Part shown: positions 17,629 to 25,597 of the stretch, one piece after another | Numbering within the stretch: the stretch's first letter is position 1 | Layout of the letters: each line of letters opens with the position of its first letter | Source: an uncultured Pelagibacteraceae bacterium | Lineage (GTDB): Bacteria > Pseudomonadota > Alphaproteobacteria > Pelagibacterales > Pelagibacteraceae | Length of the DNA stretch: 64,000 bases | Direction: 5' to 3' | NCBI GenBank assembly: GCA_902617625.1 | Contig: CACMXJ010000002.1 | Span: 1 to 64,000 of the forward strand | Notes under the pieces: generated by a model | Database searches by the model: none | Seen by the model: only the letters and a program-made list of their open reading frames with translations | What the model was told of the DNA's origin: nothing | Translations under genes and position numbers: made by a program

Positions 17629-18594
17629 ATGAAATATAAAATTGATAATTTACAGTATTGTAATTGGACAAGAGAAGTTTTTGAAATTAATAGACAAGCT
17701 GAGCTAGATGCTGTTCATGTAACAATTGTATATCATGAGGATTATAATGAATTTTTAAAAGAAATTAAAAAGTGGCAAAAACTTTTTGAGAAAAATTCAG
17801 ATTTAATTTTTCAAGGTACAAATTTTAAAGATATTGAAAAAGCTAAATTAGAAAAAAAAACTGCAATTTTTTTTGGATTCCAAAACTGCTCACCAATTGA
17901 AGATGACATATCTTTAGTAGAAAAAGTACATAAACTCGGATGTCGGTTTATGCAATTAACTTATAATAACCAATCTCTTCTAGCGACTGGCTGTTATGAA
18001 AAAATTGATAGTGGAGTAACTAATTTTGGACGTGAAGTCATTAAAGAAATGAACAGGGTTGGAATAGTTATAGATATGTCCCATTCTGCTGAAAAAAGTA
18101 CATTAGACGCAATTGAAATAAGTGAGAAACCAATTGCAATCACACATGCTAACCCAAGCTTTTGGCATGCTGCTAAAAGAAACAAATCTACCGAGCTATT
18201 AAAAGTTTTAAGTGATAGTGGAGGAATTTTGGGTTTTTCTTTATATCCTCACCATTTAAAGAATAATACTAATTGTACTTTAGATAGCTTTTGTGAAATG
18301 ATTGCTAGAACGTCAGATATAATGAATATCAAAAATATTGGTATTGGATCTGACTTATGTTTGAATCAGCCTGATGAAATTGTAGAATGGATGAGGAACG
18401 GTACCTGGTCTAAAAATAAAAATTATGGAGAAGGCTCAAAGAACAAACCTGGTTTCCCTAAACAACCAGGTTGGTTTGAGGATGCCAGAGGTTTTTTTAA
18501 CATAGAGAAGGGATTAAGAAAAGTTGGATTTTCTGAGGAAGAAACTAATGGGATATTAGGTAACAATTGGTATAATTTTTATAGAAATATTTAG
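17629..18594 (+). CDS. Membrane-dipeptidase-like protein (peptidase family M19)
   Basis: A 321-residue metal-dependent hydrolase fold. Motifs of the M19 (renal dipeptidase) family include DMSHSAEKSTLDAI, ITHANPSFW and IGIGSDL, which supply histidine and aspartate metal ligands. The usual N-terminal His-x-Asp pair is absent: the start reads DNLQYCNWTREVFE, a pattern I associate with a sub-family found beside choline/dimethylglycine genes in other proteobacteria. No signal peptide is present, so it is probably cytoplasmic. It is first in an operon with two unknown proteins (3 and 9 base gaps). Whether it hydrolyses dipeptides or another amide is open. Confidence 0.8.
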   Translation: MKYKIDNLQYCNWTREVFEINRQAELDAVHVTIVYHEDYNEFLKEIKKWQKLFEKNSDLIFQGTNFKDIEKAKLEKKTAIFFGFQNCSPIEDDISLVEKVHKLGCRFMQLTYNNQSLLATGCYEKIDSGVTNFGREVIKEMNRVGIVIDMSHSAEKSTLDAIEISEKPIAITHANPSFWHAAKRNKSTELLKVLSDSGGILGFSLYPHHLKNNTNCTLDSFCEMIARTSDIMNIKNIGIGSDLCLNQPDEIVEWMRNGTWSKNKNYGEGSKNKPGFPKQPGWFEDARGFFNIEKGLRKVGFSEEETNGILGNNWYNFYRNI

Positions 18595-18597
18595 AGT

Positions 18598-20250
18598 ATG
18601 AAAGTCGAATTAAGAGATCCAAACATAATAATGAAATTGTCTAGACTAGGGTCTTTTCATCAATCTAAATTATCATTTCTAAGAAGTTTTTTAGATGAAT
18701 TCAAAGACTGGGAATACAACAGGGATTTATTCAACTTAGATCCTGGCGGATATGGAGTAGCGATATATTCCTTCAAAAAAAATAAAAGGGTTTACTCCTT
18801 AGTTTGTTTTGCTAACAAGATAGATGATAATGATAGATCAGATAGAGTTATTGCAACAAAATGGGATGCTGCCTTTACTTTGCATGATGGGGTTCCCTCA
18901 AAAAAAGATATTGAAAGATTGAAGAATGAAGTTCCAAGACAAGAGGTTGGTAGACTTTCATATAAAGAACTAACCTTATCTAGAGCAAATAAATCGGTTA
19001 GAGTTTTTAATCATGTAGTTGAAAAGTTAAGCGAAGGTAATCAGCCAGATTTAAATTTATTAGAAAAAGTTGGATACTTATATAGAACTACCGCCGTTTA
19101 TGGTTCTGGAAAGTTTGGTTTAGCAGATCGATTTAGAATTAAAAATAGGGCAGAAATTAATGGACCATTTAGATTAGAGATGATGTTAGTCTATTTAGTA
19201 AGGCAATTCACTTTTGATCAGGTTAATCATGTAGCAAAGCATAAAAATCCAAAGAAGGCTGTTAATTTAGACTCAAAAATTTGTAGAAACCTTGGCATTG
19301 GAAATTCAACTGGACTAGGAATGGCACCTTTTATTGTAAATCATCCTACTTTGTTAAATAATTGGATTTTATCAAGGGAAATCGCATTAAAAGAAATTAG
19401 AGAAATTAAAAATGTAAATTTAAAAGATGCAGATTTATTCAAAAAATGTGTCAAAGGTTCCTTAAAAAATATTACAAGTTGGAATTCTGAAAGTGAATTT
19501 CAAATTAAAAAAATAAATTCACTACTTTTTAATGTAAAAAAATTTTTAGAATTTATTGAAAATCAATTAGATTTTAAAACTCCATATCCTTTCAATCAAA
19601 TATATTTATGGTTAGAGAAAGAGACTTGTGAGGAAACTATTGAGTATATCGTGTCTATGATGATGGAACCTTTTGATAAAATTGTAAGGCCATTAATAAA
19701 AAAAATGAGCTCAGATGAGGAAAAGTATTTTAGAATTCCCACAGAACGAACAGTTTTAGATCTTAAAAATATTTTAAAGCAAAGGTATCCTGATATTCTT
19801 AAGATTGATTTCAAAGATAAATCAAATTTAAGAAATTTTTGGTTTATTTCTAAAAATAAAGAAGAGCCTAGGTATGCAGATCGTTTTGAGGAAGGAGGTG
19901 CAGAATTAGAACAACCTCTCGCAATTGCTCGAGATATTAAAAAACTAAATGATCAATTAATTTCATGTAAAGATAATCTAACTATTGATAGATTTTTAAT
20001 AAATAATGCTGATTTAAGACATATTGTAAGACGAGCGTTTATCGTTGAAAAATTTCCATATGCTGAAATTCAAGATAATACAATTAATGAAAACGTTGTC
20101 CCAATCGATATGCTACGATTAAAGTTATCTTTTTTTGGTGCACTAAAATTTGATCCTAGATCAGATAAGTGGTTAAGAATTTGCATGTTTCAAGGAGCAC
20201 CACTTCCGCATGAATTAAGAGATTATAATCAGCATTGGGTCTATCGTTGA
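18598..20250 (+). CDS. Conserved-looking 550-residue protein of unknown function
   Basis: A large, soluble, charged protein with no signal peptide or membrane segment. It starts 3 bases after the M19 gene and ends 9 bases before the DUF3726-like gene, so it belongs to that operon. Visible features are an N-terminal region rich in aromatic and basic residues (DPGGYGVAIYSFKKNKRVYS), a glycine stretch CRNLGIGNSTGLGMAPFIVNHP in the centre, and a conserved-looking C-terminus CMFQGAPLPHELRDYNQHWV. I do not recognise a catalytic motif. Its strict position suggests an enzyme or scaffold working with the M19-like protein. Confidence 0.7.
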   Translation: MKVELRDPNIIMKLSRLGSFHQSKLSFLRSFLDEFKDWEYNRDLFNLDPGGYGVAIYSFKKNKRVYSLVCFANKIDDNDRSDRVIATKWDAAFTLHDGVPSKKDIERLKNEVPRQEVGRLSYKELTLSRANKSVRVFNHVVEKLSEGNQPDLNLLEKVGYLYRTTAVYGSGKFGLADRFRIKNRAEINGPFRLEMMLVYLVRQFTFDQVNHVAKHKNPKKAVNLDSKICRNLGIGNSTGLGMAPFIVNHPTLLNNWILSREIALKEIREIKNVNLKDADLFKKCVKGSLKNITSWNSESEFQIKKINSLLFNVKKFLEFIENQLDFKTPYPFNQIYLWLEKETCEETIEYIVSMMMEPFDKIVRPLIKKMSSDEEKYFRIPTERTVLDLKNILKQRYPDILKIDFKDKSNLRNFWFISKNKEEPRYADRFEEGGAELEQPLAIARDIKKLNDQLISCKDNLTIDRFLINNADLRHIVRRAFIVEKFPYAEIQDNTINENVVPIDMLRLKLSFFGALKFDPRSDKWLRICMFQGAPLPHELRDYNQHWVYR

Positions 20251-20259
20251 TTAAATTTT

Positions 20260-20871
20260 ATGAAATCTTTGAGTGAAATTGAAACAACCTCTAAACGTGC
20301 AAGTAGAGCATTAGGTTATTCTTGGGGAATAAGCGAAGAAATTGGAAAAAGTGTAAGATTACTAGAAATGTTTAACTTTGAGGGAATTAAAAATTTAAAT
20401 AGATATTTGAAAGAAAAAAAAGACAAAAAGTTTGAGAATCTTAATCTAATTAATGAAAATAATGAATGTTCTGAATTTTCTTATTGCCCAATTATTTTAG
20501 GTGTAAGTTTTTTAGATCAAATTGAAAAAATTGAAAAAATAAAAACTATTAATTTTTCCAAAATTGCATACCCATTACTATTTTTACCATTTCTTAGTAG
20601 AAGCTCAGAGGTTATAGGTAAAAAAATTTTTTTTAAGTTTGAAAAAAATGAATTTCTATTAAATATAAATGTTAATATTTCCACAAACTTATTAAATAAA
20701 AATTGTCCAAATATTGCAAATAATGTAGAGGTAAAAATTTTAGAAAATAATGACAACTTTACTGAGCAAGATTGGAAAAGTTTATATCAATTATCAGAAA
20801 AAACTTTTGTTGAAGAAAAAGAAAGTTTAAAAAAAGGTGCTGCAGGGGCGGGCTTAACTGATAATGATTGA
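20260..20871 (+). CDS. DUF3726-like protein
   Basis: A 203-residue protein whose N-terminus (SLSEIETTSKRASRALGYSWG followed by SEEIGKSVRLLE) resembles the DUF3726 family as I remember it, where the segment is rich in alanines and glycines. The rest is diverged and asparagine/lysine-rich. It ends in a flexible GAAGAGLTDND tail. Its stop overlaps the next small gene by 8 bases. Family function is unknown. The operon with an M19-like protein and a 550-residue unknown is the main clue. Confidence 0.6.
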   Translation: MKSLSEIETTSKRASRALGYSWGISEEIGKSVRLLEMFNFEGIKNLNRYLKEKKDKKFENLNLINENNECSEFSYCPIILGVSFLDQIEKIEKIKTINFSKIAYPLLFLPFLSRSSEVIGKKIFFKFEKNEFLLNINVNISTNLLNKNCPNIANNVEVKILENNDNFTEQDWKSLYQLSEKTFVEEKESLKKGAAGAGLTDND

Positions 20872-21034
20872 AGATGATAATATAAAAGATCAGCATAACA
20901 CCAACGCTGATGAATTAAATGATATTTGTGATGAATGTAAAAAAACTGATGAAAGTGTTACCCAAAATTTAATTTTGACTGGATTTAAAATTTGTAAATC
21001 ATGTATGGTTTCGAAAACAATCTTTCCAATTTAG
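20864..21034 (+). CDS. Four-cysteine zinc-ribbon-like microprotein, 56 residues
   Basis: A small gene found by reading the gap: ATG at 20864, TAG at 21032-21034. It encodes 56 residues with two CxxC knuckles, DICDECKK and KICKSCMV, 22 residues apart, the pattern of a zinc ribbon. The acidic N-terminus (MIEDDNIKDQ) is probably disordered. It overlaps the DUF3726-like gene by 8 bases, which supports coupled translation. The stop overlaps the opposite Yip1-like gene by 4 bases. Function is unknown, possibly a metal-binding or adaptor subunit for the operon. Confidence 0.65.
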   Translation: MIEDDNIKDQHNTNADELNDICDECKKTDESVTQNLILTGFKICKSCMVSKTIFPI

Positions 21035-21573
21035 ATACTATTTATTGGTAAAGCATTCATTCTACTCATAACAAAAGATATTGATAAAAAAGCAATAATT
21101 AAAAATGATAAAAATATTATGCCAAACGCTTTAAAATTAGATTTTAAATTTAAAATTTGTTTTGTTGAAATAATTAAACTTGCAAAAATCCAGAATTGAG
21201 TAAGAAAAATGATTGGTATCATTAATTCGGGGGTTAATGCAAAAAATCTAAGTAAACCTGGCGAATGAGCAAAACCAACTGCTACCAGAACTTTTTTAAA
21301 AGGTACTTTTGTTTGTTTATCTGGAAATAATTTTACACCGATCACATAAATAAAAATTGCCCAAATGAACCATGTTAAAATTGCAGTAAGACCAGACATT
21401 CCTATAGCTGTTTTTACAACAGTATTTGCAGCCACAGCTCCAGCTACACCATCTAATATCATTATTAAACCCGCAAAATATATCGCAGCTTCACCAAAAT
21501 TTTTATTATCACTATAAAGTGTTTTATCTAATTTTATAGATTTAAAAATTATATTTAAAAATTCAGCAAACAT
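21031..21573 (-). CDS. Yip1-domain membrane protein
   Basis: A 180-residue integral membrane protein with about five hydrophobic segments. The pattern of an N-terminal amphipathic part, a central glycine/alanine-rich segment, then VGFAHSPGLLRFF is typical of bacterial Yip1-family proteins. The HSPGLL motif is a good marker. The role in bacteria is unknown. The start codon directly follows the stop codon of a 34-residue membrane peptide gene, so the two are coupled. Confidence 0.75.
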   Translation of the reverse strand: MFAEFLNIIFKSIKLDKTLYSDNKNFGEAAIYFAGLIMILDGVAGAVAANTVVKTAIGMSGLTAILTWFIWAIFIYVIGVKLFPDKQTKVPFKKVLVAVGFAHSPGLLRFFALTPELMIPIIFLTQFWIFASLIISTKQILNLKSNFKAFGIIFLSFLIIAFLSISFVMSRMNALPINSI

Positions 21574-21678
21574 TTATTTTTTTTTATTTTTTTGTTCTTT
21601 GTAAGATACAATTAACGGAAATAGTAATAATGCAATAGCAATGATAATGCAAACTACAATAATGAAACTCTTTGTCAT
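21574..21678 (-). CDS. Single-span membrane microprotein, 34 residues
   Basis: ATG at 21678-21676 and TAA at 21576-21574, with the next codon being the ATG of the Yip1-like gene. The product is a short N-terminal MTKSF, one hydrophobic span of about 21 residues (IIVVCIIIAIALLLFPLIV), and a lysine-rich tail. The layout suggests an Nin-Cout or reverse single-pass peptide made together with the Yip1-like protein. The function is unknown. Confidence 0.55.
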   Translation of the reverse strand: MTKSFIIVVCIIIAIALLLFPLIVSYKEQKNKKK

Positions 21679-21689
21679 TTATGATTTTA

Positions 21690-21709
21690 AGGGGAGCGCA
21701 AACTCCCCT
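21690..21709. terminator. GC-rich hairpin after the GcvT-family gene
   Basis: AGGGGAG (21690-21696) pairs with CTCCCCT (21703-21709) around a six-base loop. It lies 10 bases past the stop of the upstream minus-strand gene. On the minus strand it is followed by TTAAAATC rather than a clean T-tract, so it is a weak terminator or a transcript-stabilising stem before the 34-residue gene. Confidence 0.5.
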
Positions 21710-21719
21710 AAAAAAATAA

Positions 21720-23078
21720 TTAACCTGATACCACTTCTCTTGTGTTAGCGTTATAAGATTCCTTAAATGGAATATCTACTATAACGGCATCAACAGGTGT
21801 TCCTGGTTTATTTGAATATTTCTCTGGTAAATGAACTTTAAATTTAGTTCCAACTTTACCTTTAGGAAAGCCATTGGCATTTAAAGTTCCATCAAATGGA
21901 ACATATCCCATAGCAATATTAGTTTTCTTTTCAGGATGCCACCACGGTGATGTTACAAAACCAACTGGATCACCACCATCTGCATTAGATATCAACCAAA
22001 AATCTGGTGCATAATCATCAATTGGTTTTCCTCCTAACTCAAGACCAACCAACTGTAACTTATATGGTTTTTTTCCAGCTTTGATCTCAGCACCCATTTT
22101 TTCAAGAGCTTTTTTTCCTACGTAATCAGAAGTTTTTTTCCATTCTCCTTTTCCTGATAAAGAAACTTGATAACCTAAATTACACTGGAAAGGGTTATGT
22201 TGTTGATCCATATCTTGACCCCAAGAAAGAATCCCAGCTTGAATTCTTCTGTGGTGAGCAGGGGCAATAACCATTAGCTGGTGTTTTTTTCCAGCTTCAA
22301 GAACAGCATTCCACATCTCATCGGCATATAAAGTTGCATTCCTTAAATATATTTCATATCCAGCTTCACCTGAAAAACCTGATTGAGAGATAACACAACT
22401 TCTTCCGGCAACCTTAACTTCAGCTAAACCATAGAAAGGCATATTTTCTAAATCAACCTGATCACCTAACAAATCTTTCATAAGAGCTTTTGATTTAGGC
22501 CCTTGAATTTGAACAGGACATGCATCTATTTCTTCGATAGTGCAATTAAATTTACCGTCTGCATTAACACCTTGTAAATACATTCCAATGTCCGAGTCTG
22601 ATAAAGAAAACCAAAATTCATCTTTTGCAATTCTTAAAAGTATTGGATCATTTAAAACTCCTCCGTAAGCGTTACATAAAATTACATATCTTGCTCGCAT
22701 CGGAGAGATTTTTGTTGCATCTCGAGTTATCACGTAATCAACAAATTTTTCTGCATCAGGACCCTTTACTTGGATCTGTCTTTCAACAGCAACATTCCAC
22801 ATAGTTACATGATTTACAATTGCATCATACTCAACCATTGCACCACCATCTTCAGGTTTCACATATCCCCTAGGATGATAAATTCGATTATAAACAGTTG
22901 CTCTCCAACAACCTGCTTGCATTGATAAATGCCAATATGGTGATTTTCTTACTCTTGTTGAAATTAACATTTCAACTTTTGTAGGCCCACTTTGTCTTAA
23001 ATTGTATGGTACTTTTCGATCTGACTGATCAACAGAAGTAACATGCTTTAGTTTAGTATAGTCAAATTCTTTAGACAT
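21720..23078 (-). CDS. GcvT-family tetrahydrofolate-dependent demethylase-like enzyme
   Basis: A 452-residue protein of the aminomethyltransferase (GcvT/DmdA/LigM-like) superfamily. The folate-binding fold is recognisable in MWNVAVERQIQVKGPDAEKF, FSLSDSDIGMYLQG and SGFSGEAGYEIYL, and a GcvT C-terminal barrel follows from about residue 330. It is longer than SAR11 DmdA (about 369) and has a unique N-terminal extension with HLSMQAGCWRATVYNRIYHP. The preceding gene, a MetF-like protein, overlaps it by 8 bases from the ATG used here (an ATG at 23084 is also possible). The pair implies that a methyl group is moved to THF and then oxidised. The methyl donor is unknown. Confidence 0.8.
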   Translation of the reverse strand: MSKEFDYTKLKHVTSVDQSDRKVPYNLRQSGPTKVEMLISTRVRKSPYWHLSMQAGCWRATVYNRIYHPRGYVKPEDGGAMVEYDAIVNHVTMWNVAVERQIQVKGPDAEKFVDYVITRDATKISPMRARYVILCNAYGGVLNDPILLRIAKDEFWFSLSDSDIGMYLQGVNADGKFNCTIEEIDACPVQIQGPKSKALMKDLLGDQVDLENMPFYGLAEVKVAGRSCVISQSGFSGEAGYEIYLRNATLYADEMWNAVLEAGKKHQLMVIAPAHHRRIQAGILSWGQDMDQQHNPFQCNLGYQVSLSGKGEWKKTSDYVGKKALEKMGAEIKAGKKPYKLQLVGLELGGKPIDDYAPDFWLISNADGGDPVGFVTSPWWHPEKKTNIAMGYVPFDGTLNANGFPKGKVGTKFKVHLPEKYSNKPGTPVDAVIVDIPFKESYNANTREVVSG

Positions 23079-23799
23079 AACCATTCTCCTTCAACCACTT
23101 GTTTGTTTCCTTCAAGCCGCCGAATGTATAAATGTGGAAGAAATCAGTATGCGATTTAACTTTCCCAATTAAATCATTAGGGTCTTTAGGTTTTAATAAA
23201 TCTAACGCCTTACTAAAATTAGATTTAAGAAAATTTAGAGAATTTTTTGCACCAACGATATTAGCAAATTTTATTAAGCTAGATATTTTTAGAGGCCCAG
23301 TAATTCCCACATGCACTGGTACACTTTGTTTAGAAACAAAATCTATAATAGGCTGGGGATCTAATAACCATTGGGTTACGATGTAATCAGCATAAGGCTT
23401 TTTATCTATCATAGCTTTTTCTAAATCTGAGTCGGATATATCAGGACTCCCCTCTGGGTGTCCAGCAATTCCTATTGTCATCTTCTCAAAATAACCAGTC
23501 TCTAAAAGTTGAAACGAGCTATCAAATTTTCCCATTGGTTCTCTCCCGCCACCAATTACTAAAACTTGTTTAACCCCACCATCTTTACACCTAGAAACAT
23601 AATCTTTTAGTTGTTTTTCATCCAGCATTGACCTTGCAGGAAAATGAGGAACAGGATTAAAACCTTTTTTAACTAACTCAACTGCCTGTTGAGCTGTTTC
23701 TCTATAGTCACCCCCTGGAAGCATTGTGATATAAACATCTTTTACTTGAGGTACTGTATCAAGATCTGTCTGAGGGCCTATTTCAAGAGAAAATTTCAT
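23071..23799 (-). CDS. Methylenetetrahydrofolate reductase-like protein (MetF family)
   Basis: A 242-residue TIM-barrel protein of the MetF fold, shorter than housekeeping MetF (about 290). Features include the N-terminal SLEIGPQT (where MetF has S-E-x-P), VYITMLPGGDYRET, a NPVPHFPARSM segment, VLVIGGGREPMGKF, and VTQWLLDPQPIIDFV (the FxTQ-type strand). These line up with the FAD/folate site of MetF. It is directly coupled to the GcvT-family gene. The likely job is oxidising 5-methyl-THF made by its partner to 5,10-methylene-THF, the reverse of biosynthesis, as proposed for LigM/DesA systems. That direction is inference. Confidence 0.8.
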   Translation of the reverse strand: MKFSLEIGPQTDLDTVPQVKDVYITMLPGGDYRETAQQAVELVKKGFNPVPHFPARSMLDEKQLKDYVSRCKDGGVKQVLVIGGGREPMGKFDSSFQLLETGYFEKMTIGIAGHPEGSPDISDSDLEKAMIDKKPYADYIVTQWLLDPQPIIDFVSKQSVPVHVGITGPLKISSLIKFANIVGAKNSLNFLKSNFSKALDLLKPKDPNDLIGKVKSHTDFFHIYTFGGLKETNKWLKENGYV

Positions 23800-23845
23800 T
23801 TTAAGATCTTTATCTTTTTTGAAAAAGGTGTCAATTTAATATCAA

Positions 23846-24253
23846 ATGAAAATAATTTTAATAATGGGACTACCGGGATCAGGAAAAACTACGTTAGCAA
23901 ACGAACTTGGTCCGATGTTAAATGCTAAAAGATTAAATGCTGATGAAGTAAGAAAAGAAGCCAATGATTGGGATTTTTCCGAGGAAGGAAGAAAAAGACA
24001 AGCAAAAAGAATGGCTGACTTTGCAGTAAAACTGAAAAACGATGGAAATTATGTTGTAGCAGATTTTATTTGTCCTACTCCTGAGGCAAGAAGTTTATTT
24101 CCAGCAGATTTTATTATTTGGGTGGATACAATTAAGGAAGGTAGGTTTGATGATACAAATAAAATGTTTGTAAAACCTGATAAGTATGACTTTCATGTAA
24201 CAACTCAAGATGCTAAAAATTGGGCTTCAAAGATATATGAGAAATTAAAATAA
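23846..24253 (+). CDS. APS-kinase-like P-loop kinase (CysC-like, short)
   Basis: A 135-residue kinase with Walker A GLPGSGKTTLANEL at residues 8-21 and the LNADEVRKEANDWDFSEEGR block that is typical of adenylylsulfate kinase. The DFICPTPEAR segment also matches CysC. It is shorter than CysC (about 175-200), lacking the C-terminal part, so the true substrate may be another small acid or nucleotide. Its stop and the next gene's start overlap by one base, so it acts with the nucleotidyltransferase. Confidence 0.75.
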   Translation: MKIILIMGLPGSGKTTLANELGPMLNAKRLNADEVRKEANDWDFSEEGRKRQAKRMADFAVKLKNDGNYVVADFICPTPEARSLFPADFIIWVDTIKEGRFDDTNKMFVKPDKYDFHVTTQDAKNWASKIYEKLK

Positions 24254-24627
24254 TGACTTACAAGTGGGATAATAAAAAACCAACTGCTCAAATGCTTGGA
24301 AGATGGCAACCATTTCATGATGGTCACTATACTTTATTTAAAGAAATAATTAAGAAAACTGGACAAGTTTGTATACAAATCAGAGACGTACAAGGTGTGG
24401 ATGATAATCCATTTGACTTTGAAACAGTAAAAAAAAATATTGAAGATAAACTTAATCCAGAATTCGAGGGACGTTTTAAAATTATGTTAGTTCCCAATAT
24501 TACAAACATTTGTTATGGAAGAGGTGTTGGTTACAAAATAGAAGAAATTGTTTTACCTGAGGAAATACAAAAAATTTCAGCCACTAAGATAAGAGCAAAG
24601 ATGAGAGAAGAGGGTAAACTTAAATAG
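24253..24627 (+). CDS. Nucleotidyltransferase (cytidylyltransferase/NMNAT-like fold)
   Basis: A 124-residue protein with the nucleotidyltransferase signatures: GRWQPFHDGHYTLFK at residues 16-30 (the HxGH motif appears as HDGH) and the C-terminal ISATKIRAKM, matching the ISxTxIR motif. It transfers a nucleotide to a phosphate ester, releasing pyrophosphate. It is one base overlapped with the kinase gene, suggesting a kinase-then-nucleotidyl transfer pathway to an activated intermediate. The product is unknown. NMNAT or CMP/AMP-linked sugar or polyol are alternatives. Confidence 0.8.
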   Translation: MTYKWDNKKPTAQMLGRWQPFHDGHYTLFKEIIKKTGQVCIQIRDVQGVDDNPFDFETVKKNIEDKLNPEFEGRFKIMLVPNITNICYGRGVGYKIEEIVLPEEIQKISATKIRAKMREEGKLK

Positions 24628-24633
24628 TTTTTA

Positions 24634-25407
24634 ATGAATATCAAAATCATCAATCAGAATAAAGATATAGCAAGAGTTATTATTAATGAGCCAAAAACAT
24701 ACAACTCTTTATCTTACAAAAATTTGAAAGATTTAATTAATGTTTTAAAAAAATTAGACAAAGATAAAAAGGTTAAAGTTATTATTCTTGAGGGTGCTGG
24801 AAAGGGTTTTAGTGCAGGTCATAATTTAAAAGAAGTTAAAGACTTAAAGAAAAAAGAAAGATATAAAAAATTATTTAATCTTTGTTCAAAGCTAATGCTT
24901 CAAATAGTTGAGGGTAAAAAACCAGTTATTGCAAAAGTTCATGGTGCAGCTTATGCAGCAGGATGTCAATTAGTTGCTAGTTGTGATTTAGCTTACAGCA
25001 CAAAAGATGCACTTTTTGCAACACCAGGAGTAAATATTGGATTATTTTGTAGTACTCCTATGGTTGCAGTTAGTAGAAAGATTAATAGAAAACCTATGAT
25101 GAAGATGCTTCTTACTGGTGAACCAATTAAAGCAAATTATGCAAAGGAAATTGGTTTAATTAACGATTATTTTTCAAAATCAAAATTAAATAGTGAGACG
25201 ATGAAAATTGCAAAAAAAATTGCATCAAAATCAAATTTAACAATCAAAATTGGAAAACAAGCTTTTTATAAGCAGTTAGAAATGCCTCTCAGAAAAGCTT
25301 ACTCATATACCAGTCAAATGATGACATACAATATGATGGCTATGGATGCAAAAGAAGGTATTTCAGCTTTTTTAGAAAAAAGAAAACCAAAGTGGAGAAA
25401 TAAGTGA
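24634..25407 (+). CDS. Enoyl-CoA hydratase/isomerase family protein
   Basis: A 257-residue crotonase-fold enzyme. The first oxyanion-hole segment is GAGKGFSAGHNLKEVKD, and the second is HGAAYAAGCQLVASCDLAYS with ATPGVNIGLF following. It likely hydrates or isomerises a small enoyl-CoA. The motifs do not distinguish a hydratase from an isomerase. It ends over the start of a 62-residue gene by 4 bases and is 6 bases after the nucleotidyltransferase stop. Confidence 0.9.
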   Translation: MNIKIINQNKDIARVIINEPKTYNSLSYKNLKDLINVLKKLDKDKKVKVIILEGAGKGFSAGHNLKEVKDLKKKERYKKLFNLCSKLMLQIVEGKKPVIAKVHGAAYAAGCQLVASCDLAYSTKDALFATPGVNIGLFCSTPMVAVSRKINRKPMMKMLLTGEPIKANYAKEIGLINDYFSKSKLNSETMKIAKKIASKSNLTIKIGKQAFYKQLEMPLRKAYSYTSQMMTYNMMAMDAKEGISAFLEKRKPKWRNK

Positions 25408-25592
25408 AAGTAAAAAATATTCTAACAATTATCTTAATAATCATTGGTATATATTTTATTTTTACCTTTAGAGACCATAATTTTAAAAGATCTATCGATG
25501 CTTGTATTGCAGGTAGTCAAAAGTTGGATCAACCAATGACTATTGAAGAAGCTAAGAAGTTTTGTGAAGAAAAGATAATAAGTAAAAAGTAA
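25404..25592 (+). CDS. Small membrane-anchored protein, 62 residues
   Basis: A GTG-started gene overlapping the enoyl-CoA hydratase stop by 4 bases. It encodes a single hydrophobic span (ILTIILIIIGIYFIFTF, residues 5-21) followed by a soluble tail with two cysteines (DACIAG and KKFCEEK). The layout suggests an inner-membrane anchor with a periplasmic domain that could form a disulfide. No family recognised. Confidence 0.6.
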   Translation: MKVKNILTIILIIIGIYFIFTFRDHNFKRSIDACIAGSQKLDQPMTIEEAKKFCEEKIISKK

Positions 25593-25597
25593 ATAGA

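Noticed and set aside
21720-23084. Identification as DmdA (DMSP demethylase)
   Set aside because: The length and N-terminal extension differ from SAR11 DmdA, and a MetF-like partner is fused in the operon. DmdA cannot be fully excluded but is not supported.
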